A DNA stretch of 20,010 nucleotides from assembly GCA_002359735.1 (NCBI GenBank), contig DENS01000013.1:67954-87963 (forward strand), read 5' to 3'. The translations under genes and the position numbers were made by a program. Positions 1 to 7,142 of this stretch are shown here, in pieces; position 1 is the stretch's first letter, and each line of letters begins with the position of its first letter. The notes under the pieces are model-generated. The model saw nothing but the letters and a program-made list of their open reading frames with translations, ran no database searches and was not told the DNA's origin. The DNA comes from Micavibrio sp. UBA2638. GTDB lineage: Bacteria > Pseudomonadota > Alphaproteobacteria > Micavibrionales > Micavibrionaceae.

Positions 1-222
1 GCAGGCAACTAACGCCCGCCCACCTGAGGACCCTCCTCAACCATAAGGCTGCCACTATCTTAAGCGGGATAATAAACCCGTCCGCAGATTTACAGGGCGG
101 TAATTTTATCTATATTACCCTTTATAAATGCAATAATATGCTTGCTATAATGCGGGTCAGGGCTTAACGGCTTCCTGGAAATGCGTTACTGTATTCATGA
201 ATAAATTTAAAGAAGAAAGCAT
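1..222. other. Leader region upstream of the arg gene run
   Basis: No convincing coding sequence is visible on either strand. A perfect 6-bp inverted repeat with a 3-nt loop (TGAGGA / TCCTCA, 25-39) has no T tract after it, so it is not an obvious terminator; it may belong to an upstream gene cut off by the window edge. The right half holds the promoter listed separately and a purine-rich ribosome binding site (AGAAGAAAG) just before the ATG at 223. Confidence 0.5.
143..151 (+). promoter_or_regulatory. Extended -10 promoter for the arg run
   Basis: A perfect TATAAT lies at 146-151, preceded by TGC at 143-145, which makes an extended -10 element. The -35 region (about 123-128, TATAAA) is poor, as is common for extended -10 promoters. 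Transcription would start near 158, giving a leader of about 65 nt before the ATG at 223. It is the best promoter candidate for the run from 223 to 7142, since later spacers in that run are 41 nt or shorter. Confidence 0.6.
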
Positions 223-1353
223 ATGAGTAGCATCATTATCGATAAAATTGGATCGGTGACCAAAAACCTTAATATAAAACACAAGGAAAAGCTGACCGAT
301 AAATTATCCAGCGAGATGGGCACAGTTCTGGCCGTTGAGGTTCTGGAGGATAAATCTATCTATAACGAATTGGAACTGGTGTCCGGGCGCATGTCCAAGC
401 TGAAAAAGGGCGACATTATTGCCGTCGCATTGGGGTCCCGTATGGCATTAAAGGGCTTTACAGGCCGCCTTCCTTCTCGCCTGCAAACCGGTGATATTAT
501 TCATTTACTAAATTTTGGTGGCGTGGCCGGTATTTGCACCTCGGCCAATGTTACAGAGGTGGGTGAACCATTACGCGTGCGTGTTCTTGGCGGTATAACA
601 CGCGGGAAGAATAAAGTCCTGAATATCAAAGACGCCAATTTATTTGGCCCGCTGGAAACCATGAAGAACAAGACGCCTTTGATCATTGTCACCGGCACGT
701 CTATGGACAGCGGAAAAACCACTGCGGCATCAGAAATTGTAAAGACCCTGACCCGTATGGGGATGACTCTGGCCGGAACAAAATTAACTGGCGTTGGGGC
801 GCATCGCGATATTTACAAAATGGAAGATAACGGCGTCATTAAGGCTGTGTCTTTTACCGATTGTGGAATTAGCTCAACCGCCTCGATCCCGGATAAAGAC
901 GTTGTCGCCATGGCCAAGGGGGCGCTGGAATTTCTGACCAAGAAAACCAAACCCGACGCCATTATCATTGAATTTGGCGACGGGGTTATGGGCAAATACG
1001 GCGTAGAGGCCATATTATCCGACCCGCAAATTCAGGACAATGTTTACCTGCATATTGGCTGTGCGGGTGACCCGGTTGGAGCCGTCGGCTTGGCGCGCGC
1101 CTGCGAAACCCTAGGGCTGCCGCTTGATATTATCAGCGGGCCGGTCACCGATAACGAAGTCGGCAAACAAATCATCGCCGAACAAATTGGCTGCATGACC
1201 TATAATGCCTTTAGACCCACCAATGAATGGCTGGATTTGGTTATTGCCCGCTGGATGGGATTGGATGAAAAACCTTCCGGCAAAGCTAGTAAAGAAAATG
1301 CCAGCAAAGAAAATGCCCGCAAAGAAAATGAAAGTGCAAAAGATGCCGCTTAA
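223..1353 (+). CDS. P-loop NTPase, DUF1611/dethiobiotin-synthetase-like, heading the arg run
   Basis: A 376-residue two-domain protein. Residues about 30-145 look like a beta-rich N-terminal domain with many Gly, Val and Ile residues (GDIIAVALGSR near 63, LLNFGG near 95-100). Residues about 150-345 form a P-loop domain with Walker A G-T-S-M-D-S-G-K-T-T at 158-167 and an acidic strand end E250-F-G-D-G. The Walker A resembles dethiobiotin synthetase/CobQ-type SIMIBI ATPases, and the layout recalls the DUF1611 family at superfamily level. The tail after residue 350 is a low-complexity Lys/Glu/Asn/Ala repeat. The gene leads the arg run and overlaps argC, so a link with arginine synthesis is likely, but the reaction is unknown. 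From memory, the DUF1611 protein DgcN N-acetylates D-glutamate; whether this protein does anything similar is inference. Start ATG 223 has a good ribosome binding site. Confidence 0.75.
   Translation: MSSIIIDKIGSVTKNLNIKHKEKLTDKLSSEMGTVLAVEVLEDKSIYNELELVSGRMSKLKKGDIIAVALGSRMALKGFTGRLPSRLQTGDIIHLLNFGGVAGICTSANVTEVGEPLRVRVLGGITRGKNKVLNIKDANLFGPLETMKNKTPLIIVTGTSMDSGKTTAASEIVKTLTRMGMTLAGTKLTGVGAHRDIYKMEDNGVIKAVSFTDCGISSTASIPDKDVVAMAKGALEFLTKKTKPDAIIIEFGDGVMGKYGVEAILSDPQIQDNVYLHIGCAGDPVGAVGLARACETLGLPLDIISGPVTDNEVGKQIIAEQIGCMTYNAFRPTNEWLDLVIARWMGLDEKPSGKASKENASKENARKENESAKDAA
1291..1335 (+). repeat. 15-bp tandem repeat, three copies, across the gene junction
   Basis: Three units begin at 1291, 1306 and 1321 (AAAGAAAATGCCAGC, AAAGAAAATGCCCGC, AAAGAAAATGAAAGT). 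In the P-loop protein they encode Lys-Glu-Asn-Ala-Ser/Arg repeats. In the argC frame each unit contains an in-frame ATG (1298, 1313, 1328) ahead of the preferred argC start at 1343. A 15-bp unit keeps both frames when copy number changes. Confidence 0.85.
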
Positions 1354-2338
1354 TGTCTCAATTATCGGGGTCACCGGCTATACTGGTCTTGAACTGGTGC
1401 GCGTATTATTGACACACCCGGATGTTCATATTAAATACCTGACCTCGCGCCAGCACGAAGACAGTACGATTGGGGATATTCACCCCCACCTGCAAGGCTA
1501 TGGCGGGTTACGCATCACCAATACAGACCCGCAAACTGTGGCACAAGACAGCGATGTCGTCTTTCTGGCCTTGCCGCATAAAACAGCCCAAGATGTCGTG
1601 GCCGATATTTATGGGCTAACCCGGATTATTGACCTGTCGGCCGATTACCGTTTGGATGACACGGCCACCTATAAACAATATTACGGCCTGAATCACCACC
1701 ACCCGGAATTATTAGCCAAGGCAATATACGGCGCGCCCGAATTTCACCGTGACGCCATCAAAAATGCGGATCTGGTTGCAAATCCGGGATGTTTCGCCCT
1801 GCTGGCCCAGTTGATGTTATATCCGTTTCAAAACACTATATCCCGCGCCGATATTTTTGCCATTACAGGGTCTAGCGGTGCGGGCAAATCGGCCAGTGAC
1901 GGCACCCATCACCCGGTACGCAACCACAATATCAAAAGCTATAACATCAACAAACATCGCCATATCCCTGAAATCATTCGCACCGCCGGATTAAAGGCAG
2001 ACGCCTTAAACTTTGTCCCCTCATCAGGGCCCTTTACGCGCGGAATCTTTATGCAGGCCTTCATTACCCCTGCCAAACCTGCCCCTTATAATAGCGATAC
2101 ATTTTACCAGGGCGAACCTTTTATCCGCATGGTTGACACTGTGGCGCTTGCCAATGTTATCGGGTCCAATTTTTGCGACCTTAGTTATAGTGCCGGCCAT
2201 GGCGAGCAGATTATCGTTCAGGGTGCGCTGGACAATCTGGTGAAAGGTGCGGCAGGGTGCGCCGTACAAAATATGAATATTATGTTTGGATTACAGGAAG
2301 AAACGGGATTAAAAAATCTGTCCCCCGTTTACCCATAA
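1343..2338 (+). CDS. argC: N-acetyl-gamma-glutamyl-phosphate reductase
   Basis: Catalyses NADPH-dependent reduction of N-acyl-glutamyl phosphate to the semialdehyde, the third step of arginine synthesis. From the ATG at 1343 the protein has 331 residues, normal for the family. It shows a Rossmann G9-V-T-G12-Y-T-G15, the catalytic Cys150 in NPGC, and the His-Arg-His-x-Pro-Glu motif (205-210). The stretch around 176-200 reads SSGAGK followed by THHPVRNHN, which is closer to LysY-type and Bacteroidetes-type reductases than to the usual proteobacterial SGVSGAGR. The preferred start overlaps the preceding gene by 11 bp. In-frame ATGs at 1328, 1313 and 1298 within the repeat are alternatives; the family alignment starts at about NVSIIGVTGYTG, which supports 1343 (1328 is possible). 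The P-loop gene upstream is probably translationally coupled. Confidence 0.93.
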   Translation: MPLNVSIIGVTGYTGLELVRVLLTHPDVHIKYLTSRQHEDSTIGDIHPHLQGYGGLRITNTDPQTVAQDSDVVFLALPHKTAQDVVADIYGLTRIIDLSADYRLDDTATYKQYYGLNHHHPELLAKAIYGAPEFHRDAIKNADLVANPGCFALLAQLMLYPFQNTISRADIFAITGSSGAGKSASDGTHHPVRNHNIKSYNINKHRHIPEIIRTAGLKADALNFVPSSGPFTRGIFMQAFITPAKPAPYNSDTFYQGEPFIRMVDTVALANVIGSNFCDLSYSAGHGEQIIVQGALDNLVKGAAGCAVQNMNIMFGLQEETGLKNLSPVYP

Positions 2339-2356
2339 CAAAGGAAGGTAAACACG

Positions 2357-3271
2357 ATGAACAAAAACAAAAGAAATGCTGGCATGACCAATTTTTTCAC
2401 GAATGCTTTCTACCACAGCAAATTTATGAACTCATTGTTTGTGGTCAAGGCCAGCGGTGATTTGATCGAAGATGACGCGGCATTGGACAGCCTGATCCAA
2501 AATATCAAAAAGCTGACCCACCATGGCATTAAAGTGATATTGGTCTATGGCGGTGGACGGGCAACCGATAAGGCGCTGAATGCGCGCGGCATTGAAATCA
2601 ATAAAATTCAGGGCCGCCGTGTCACCGATCAGGCCACGCTGGATGTCATGAAAGAAGTCATCGGCGGCGCGCTTTCCATGCGAATATACAGCGCCATGGC
2701 CCGGCATAGCGTTGAAGGATATAACTTAAACGCCGTTCCTGCCGATTGGTTAAGGGTTAAAATCCGCCCGCCTGTCGATAATGTTGATTACGGGTTGGTC
2801 GGTGATGTTGAAAGCGCCCGTGAACGCGGCATCAAACGATTGTTCAAGGTTACCAACTTCGTGGCGGTTCCTTGCCTTACACATGCGGAAGACGGCGTCA
2901 TTGTCAATATCAATGCCGACACCATTGCCGCCGATCTGGCAATTGGCGCGCGGGCCGATAAATTAATTTACCTTAGCAATGTTGATGGTGTGTTAAAGAA
3001 CGGTAAAACCATATTTATGATTACCGATGAAGATATTCCCGCACTGATCGCAAATGGCACCGTAACCGATGGCATGAAGGTCAAAATGGAAAATTGTGTG
3101 CGCGCCCTGCATAACGGGGTTAAGCGCATTCACTTAATTAACGGGATGCGGGACAATGCATTGGAAAAAGAAATTTTTGAAGCGGTCGGCCCGGGCACTA
3201 TGATGATTACCGAAGATGAGAAGTTGCGATACATGAACGAAGTCGAAGTCCAGAAAGCCATAGGCGCATAA
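2357..3271 (+). CDS. argB: Acetylglutamate kinase, divergent ArgA/NAGS-K-like type
   Basis: An amino-acid-kinase-fold protein of 304 residues, expected to phosphorylate N-acyl-glutamate with ATP (step two). Kinase residues are present: Lys31 in KASGD, the glycine loop YGGG at 64-67, RRVTD at 87-91, the NINAD motif at 184-188, and Lys241/Lys243 in GMKVK. It differs from standard ArgB: the first motif is KASGD instead of KxGG, and RPPVDNVDYGLVGDV (138-151) parallels the AAK domain of E. coli ArgA, where a GVDDGVDY-type motif precedes a short insert. The C-terminus stops at the point where a GNAT acetyltransferase domain would begin in ArgA or in fused NAGS/K enzymes. A strong ribosome binding site (AAGGAAGG) sits 8 nt before the ATG, and the gene lies 18 nt after argC. 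Kinase function is likely; arginine sensitivity cannot be judged. Confidence 0.87.
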   Translation: MNKNKRNAGMTNFFTNAFYHSKFMNSLFVVKASGDLIEDDAALDSLIQNIKKLTHHGIKVILVYGGGRATDKALNARGIEINKIQGRRVTDQATLDVMKEVIGGALSMRIYSAMARHSVEGYNLNAVPADWLRVKIRPPVDNVDYGLVGDVESARERGIKRLFKVTNFVAVPCLTHAEDGVIVNINADTIAADLAIGARADKLIYLSNVDGVLKNGKTIFMITDEDIPALIANGTVTDGMKVKMENCVRALHNGVKRIHLINGMRDNALEKEIFEAVGPGTMMITEDEKLRYMNEVEVQKAIGA

Positions 3272-3280
3272 GAGGCGAAA

Positions 3281-3673
3281 ATGAGTGATTTCGATTATCC
3301 AATAGCATATGACGCAAAAATGGTGGGCGATTATCCTGCCGTTGTTTCGGCCGGCGCCGGCTATGTCTATGATGATGTTCTGGAATACCGTATTTGGTGT
3401 TACCCGCTTGATGGCGCCGAAGATCTGGCGAACGGCCATGATTATTTTTACGCCTTTGAGGCATTTGAAGAAGCCGAAGCATTTCAGAAAAAAACAAAAG
3501 GCGCACAAAAGCCGCTGGCTCTTATTCGTCAATATGAATGGATTGATGAATACAAACCCGGTAAATTCAGCCACGAAAAAGGCGAACGTATCGCAGAGTG
3601 GGGCGCGGAGTTATTAGAGGGCCGCAAGCGCGAACATGGAACCATCGAAAAATTACTTAAGAGTTTAACATGA
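3281..3673 (+). CDS. Conserved 130-residue protein of unknown function in the arg run
   Basis: A soluble, acidic, aromatic-rich protein. Recognisable stretches are YDAKMVGDYPAVVSAGAGYV (10-29), DDVLEYRIW (31-39), a central Tyr/Phe-rich HDYFYAFEAFEEA (53-65) and PLALIRQYEWIDE (77-89). I recall a conserved alphaproteobacterial family with this pattern, often labelled GCN5-family acetyltransferase in databases. I see no acetyl-CoA-binding R/QxxGxG/A motif, and 130 residues is short for GNAT, so that label is doubtful. It lies 9 nt after argB and overlaps the next gene by 4 nt (ATGA at 3670-3673), so it belongs to the same transcription unit. A regulatory or structural role with ArgB is possible but unproven. 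Confidence 0.8.
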   Translation: MSDFDYPIAYDAKMVGDYPAVVSAGAGYVYDDVLEYRIWCYPLDGAEDLANGHDYFYAFEAFEEAEAFQKKTKGAQKPLALIRQYEWIDEYKPGKFSHEKGERIAEWGAELLEGRKREHGTIEKLLKSLT

Positions 3674-3861
3674 AAAAACAGACACATTATTTCATTCTAA
3701 TCGGTATTATTTCACTGGCTTTAGGAGTGGGGGCCGGATTCCTGATTAAAAACAAAATCACGGCCAATGAAATGGACAACAAAGTGGCCAATGAAAAAGC
3801 GAATGAGACATCTGTCAGCCCCCCTGCCCTCGCACAAAGCAAACAAGATCAACAAAATTAA
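3670..3861 (+). CDS. Small membrane-anchored protein (63 aa)
   Basis: One hydrophobic helix spans about residues 8-25, preceded by MKKQTH and followed by a Lys/Asn/Glu-rich hydrophilic tail ending in Pro, Ser and Gln. This suggests an N-in signal anchor with a short periplasmic tail, or an uncleaved signal peptide. The start codon overlaps the stop of the preceding gene in an ATGA junction, which favours translational coupling and supports the ORF being real. It is followed 18 nt later by argD. I do not recognise the family; low-complexity tails of this kind are poorly conserved. Confidence 0.6.
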   Translation: MKKQTHYFILIGIISLALGVGAGFLIKNKITANEMDNKVANEKANETSVSPPALAQSKQDQQN

Positions 3862-3879
3862 ATCATAAAGGCCATAACC

Positions 3880-5097
3880 ATGAAAAGTGATGCAAAAACA
3901 ATTATTGAGAATACGTCCAAAATTCTGGTCAAAACCTATGCTCCGCAGCCCGTCGTTATGGATCACGGCAAGGGCTGCTGGGCCTGGGACACCGATGGAA
4001 AAAAGTATCTCGATTTTGCGGCCGGCATTGCCGTGGCCTCGCTTGGGCATGCTCATCCCGCGATATTGGAAACCTTAAATCATCAGGCCGCGCGGTTGAT
4101 GGCGTGTCAGGCCTCCTTTGCCACCAAAGAAAAACTGGAATGTGCGCAATTGCTGGTCGACAATAGCTTTGCCGACCTGATCTACTTCTCTAACAGCGGC
4201 GCAGAAAGCGTAGAATGCGCGTTAAAGATGGCTCGAAAATGGGCCTATGACAACAAATCACAACAAGCGCATGAGATTATCGCATTTCGAAAATCTTTTC
4301 ATGGCCGGACATATGGCGCCGCCAGTGTCACAGAAAAACGCCACGCACAGCCTTATTTTGAACCCTATTTGCCCGGCGTCCATTATGCGGATTTTAACGA
4401 TATTAAAAGCGTTGAAAAACTGGTCACCAAAAATACGGCTGCGATTATCCTTGAACCCGTACAGGGTGAGGGCGGCCTGACCCCCGCGGACCCCGCTTTC
4501 CTGAAAGCCTTACGCGACCTGTGCACGGCCGAAAACATCGCCCTTATCTTCGATGAAATTCAATCCGGCATGGGGCGCCTTGGTACGTTTAACGCCTACG
4601 AAGCCTTCCCGCAGGAGGATGGATCCATTATCACACCCGACATTGTGTGTTGGGCCAAAGGCATGGGATCGGGATTTCCGGTGGGCGCCGTTGGCGCACG
4701 CAAGGAGTTTGGCGAGGCGCTCGTTCCCGGAACCCACGGCACGACCTATGGCGGCAACCCACTTGCCTGCGCAGTTGCGGCCACGGTCATGAAGCAAATA
4801 TTATCCCCCGGGTTTTTAGACAACGTAAACGCACGCGCCCAGCAATTTAAGAACGGGCTAGAGGCCATGATGCGGGAATCGAATAAAATCACAGCCATAA
4901 AAGGCGCCGGACTGATGATTGGCGTTGATACCGGATTTGATATTAAAGTCCTGCTGGCTGAGTTGCAAAATAACGGCATGATGGCAACACAGGCCGGAAA
5001 ATCAACGCTCCGCCTTACCCCTCCCCTGATTATAAATGAAGACGAGATCGACAAATCTCTTGTAATTATGAAAAAAACATTGTATAACCTTACATAA
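3880..5097 (+). CDS. argD: Acetylornithine aminotransferase
   Basis: PLP-dependent class III aminotransferase of 405 residues, normal length. It transfers the amino group from glutamate to N-acyl-glutamate semialdehyde to give N-acyl-ornithine. Visible family features are GIAVASLGHAHP near 49-60, SNSGAESVE (107-115) for PLP phosphate binding, SFHGRTYGA with the ring-stacking region near 139-147, EPVQGEGG near 189-196, the Asp-Glu pair in IFDEIQSG near 223-230, and the Schiff-base Lys in WAKGMGSG near 260. A ribosome binding site AAAGG lies 8 nt before the ATG. It sits between the 63-residue anchor and the guanidino-modifying enzyme. It could also act on succinyl-diaminopimelate semialdehyde, as many ArgD enzymes do. 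Confidence 0.95.
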   Translation: MKSDAKTIIENTSKILVKTYAPQPVVMDHGKGCWAWDTDGKKYLDFAAGIAVASLGHAHPAILETLNHQAARLMACQASFATKEKLECAQLLVDNSFADLIYFSNSGAESVECALKMARKWAYDNKSQQAHEIIAFRKSFHGRTYGAASVTEKRHAQPYFEPYLPGVHYADFNDIKSVEKLVTKNTAAIILEPVQGEGGLTPADPAFLKALRDLCTAENIALIFDEIQSGMGRLGTFNAYEAFPQEDGSIITPDIVCWAKGMGSGFPVGAVGARKEFGEALVPGTHGTTYGGNPLACAVAATVMKQILSPGFLDNVNARAQQFKNGLEAMMRESNKITAIKGAGLMIGVDTGFDIKVLLAELQNNGMMATQAGKSTLRLTPPLIINEDEIDKSLVIMKKTLYNLT

Positions 5098-5130
5098 GAA
5101 TGTGACGTTTTACGGGGTAATAAATTTAAC

Positions 5131-6204
5131 ATGTCAGGAAGTTCATCAGACCAGACACAAAAGGCGCGGCTGAAAAACGCTCTTTTGACTCCGCATTTTT
5201 TGATGTGCGCACCGGATTTTTTTGACCCCAGTCTGGACGCACATGGCGGTGCCGTCGGCAATGATTTTATGGGCGACAAAATAGACCGCAATCTTGCCAA
5301 AGCCCAGTGGCATAACTTTAAAAATACATTGTCTTCCCTGGGCGCCGAAATCATTTTGGCCCCCCCGCACAAAGGACAGCTGGACCAGGTTTACACGGCC
5401 GACCCCGCGGCTTTTCACACGGAAATTACGCTTGATAAATCGGGCGCCAATATTGAAAAAATTCATTTCAAATCTTTGATGAGCAAATTCACCAATGCCG
5501 CACGTCAGGCCGAATCGACGGCGCATTTTATGGCGGCCATGGATTACACCTCACTATTACATGATGCCACTTTAAAAACCGGTACGGCTTTATCCACGAC
5601 CCACGAACGGGCGAAATACAACACCGAAGGCAGCGGCGACAATATTTACGATTCCTATCGCGGTATCTGGTGGAGCGGTTACGCCAAAAATCCGAACGAC
5701 CCCAAAAATGGCCGCAGTGACATCAAGGCACACGCACAGTTAAAGAACCTGACCGGCCATGATGTACTAAGCCTGGAAGTTGTGAGACCCTATTTCCACA
5801 TCGACACATCACAGACCCCCCTGCCCCGTGGGCATATTTTATCTTATGAAGGCGGCATAACAAAAGAATCCTATGATTTGATGCGCCGCGTGGCACTGGC
5901 TGATTTTGGCCTGCCGGAAGATGAATACCTGATCAAGGTCAGCAGGGAAGATGCCGAAGCCTTTGCCTGCAATGTGACAGCGGTTAATGACAAAGATTTG
6001 ATTATCGCGCATGACATCAGCGACGATTTAGCCGCAAGATTAACCCATGCCGGTTACAATTTGCATCTGGTGGATTACTCGGAAATACGCAAAGGGGGCG
6101 GGCTCTTCCATTGTTCGGCAAACCGCGTTAATATGATCGGGCCGAAAGGCGGCACTGCCAATGATCCGGATTTCTATACCCGCATCGAAGCAGCGTTGTC
6201 TTAA
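5131..6204 (+). CDS. Guanidino-group-modifying enzyme (amidinotransferase/DDAH-like hydrolase)
   Basis: A 357-residue member of the amidinotransferase/arginine deiminase/DDAH superfamily (COG1834-like). The family N-terminus FLMCAPDFFD starts at residue 23. The complete catalytic set is visible: DQVYTAD (85-91) for the substrate-binding acidic loop, EGSGD (167-171, acid of the triad), FHIDT with His223 and Asp225, and the nucleophile Cys328 in KGGGLFHC. Relatives hydrolyse arginine, methylated arginine, agmatine or succinylarginine, or transfer amidino groups. The substrate here cannot be read off. Its place between argD and argF, 33 and 41 nt away, implies a job in arginine synthesis or turnover: for example an arginine dihydrolase returning ornithine, a citrulline-forming deiminase, or an uncharacterised step. 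The ribosome binding site is weak (GGGGT about 12 nt upstream). Confidence 0.85.
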   Translation: MSGSSSDQTQKARLKNALLTPHFLMCAPDFFDPSLDAHGGAVGNDFMGDKIDRNLAKAQWHNFKNTLSSLGAEIILAPPHKGQLDQVYTADPAAFHTEITLDKSGANIEKIHFKSLMSKFTNAARQAESTAHFMAAMDYTSLLHDATLKTGTALSTTHERAKYNTEGSGDNIYDSYRGIWWSGYAKNPNDPKNGRSDIKAHAQLKNLTGHDVLSLEVVRPYFHIDTSQTPLPRGHILSYEGGITKESYDLMRRVALADFGLPEDEYLIKVSREDAEAFACNVTAVNDKDLIIAHDISDDLAARLTHAGYNLHLVDYSEIRKGGGLFHCSANRVNMIGPKGGTANDPDFYTRIEAALS

Positions 6205-6245
6205 TTAGGGCAGAGCCACTTTAACGATCCTATAGATATTCCACA

Positions 6246-7142
6246 ATGACCAGCCCCGTACGCCATTTTATTACTTTAAAAGACATCCCGCCTGAAACAT
6301 TGCATGCGATTTTAAACAATGCCCATGTTTTAAAACAGGAAAAATTCAATCCGCCCCAGCTGTTCGAGGGCCTGTCACTGGCCATGGTTTTTGATAAACG
6401 CTCCACGCGCACACGCATGAGCTTTGAAGTTGCCATGAAACAACTTGGCGGCCACACCATTGTCATGAATATGGACGAAATGCAATTGGGCGGTGCGGAA
6501 AGTATTGAAAGCACAGGCCATGTCCTCTCCCGCTATGTCGATGCGATCATGCTGCGGATGAGCGATCAGGCCATGATGGAGGAGTTATCCCGGCACAGCA
6601 CCATTCCGGTGATTAACGGCATGACCAACCTGTCACATCCCTGTCAGATTATGGCTGATCTGCTAACGATTGAAGAAAAGCTGGGCGCGATTAAGGGCAA
6701 GAAAATCGCATGGTTTGGCGATTGCAACAATGTGTCCAATACGTTCGTGGAGGCCGCACCAATCTTTGACTTTGACTTCATCATGGCTTGCCCCGAAGAG
6801 CTGCATAACAAAGCCCCGAAAGGTGCCCAAATTACTGCCGACCCGGCCAAAGCCGCGGGCGGTGCCGATGTTATCGTCACCGACACCTGGGTATCCATGG
6901 GGCAGGAAGGTAAATCACTGGATATGTTCTGGCCGTATCAGGTTAATGCCGATTTAATGGCACGCGCCAAAGACCACGCCATCTTCCTGCATTGCCTTCC
7001 CATGCATGAATGGGAGGAAGTCACCGAAGAGGTTGCAAAATCAAAAGCCTCCGCCATCTATGACGAAGCAGAAAACCGCCTGCATGCGCAAAAGGCCATT
7101 CTGGCATGGTGTTTGGAGGATACAGGCGTCAAGATTACCTGA
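6246..7142 (+). CDS. argF: Ornithine carbamoyltransferase
   Basis: Makes citrulline from ornithine and carbamoyl phosphate. The 298-residue protein has the carbamoyl-phosphate loop STRTR (53-57), HPCQ (131-134), the NN pair (161-162), the ornithine-binding D-x-x-x-SMG (213-219), HCLP (249-252) and a distal Arg278 in AENRLH. The SMG loop and absence of the acetyl/succinyl-ornithine transcarbamylase pattern favour free ornithine as substrate. Therefore N-acyl-ornithine must be deacylated before this step, by an enzyme not encoded here unless one of the unknown neighbours does it. The usual PAHRG after HCL is MHEW here. No clear ribosome binding site is seen before the ATG at 6246. Confidence 0.93.
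   Translation: MTSPVRHFITLKDIPPETLHAILNNAHVLKQEKFNPPQLFEGLSLAMVFDKRSTRTRMSFEVAMKQLGGHTIVMNMDEMQLGGAESIESTGHVLSRYVDAIMLRMSDQAMMEELSRHSTIPVINGMTNLSHPCQIMADLLTIEEKLGAIKGKKIAWFGDCNNVSNTFVEAAPIFDFDFIMACPEELHNKAPKGAQITADPAKAAGGADVIVTDTWVSMGQEGKSLDMFWPYQVNADLMARAKDHAIFLHCLPMHEWEEVTEEVAKSKASAIYDEAENRLHAQKAILAWCLEDTGVKIT

Noticed and set aside
1205..1342. Longer argC beginning at ATG 1205 or at the repeat ATGs
   Set aside because: This stretch is the P-loop gene read in another frame; the added residues (Met-Pro-Ala-Lys-Lys repeats) have no counterpart in ArgC, whose alignment starts near residue 4 of the 1343 start.
3281..3673. GCN5-type acetyltransferase as firm assignment for the 130-residue protein
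   Set aside because: No acetyl-CoA-binding motif is visible and the length is short, so only an unknown-function call is supported.
4746..5372. Long minus-strand open frame across the argD end and GME start
   Set aside because: It is antisense to two clear genes, has no ribosome binding site or recognisable protein features, and reads as a shadow frame.
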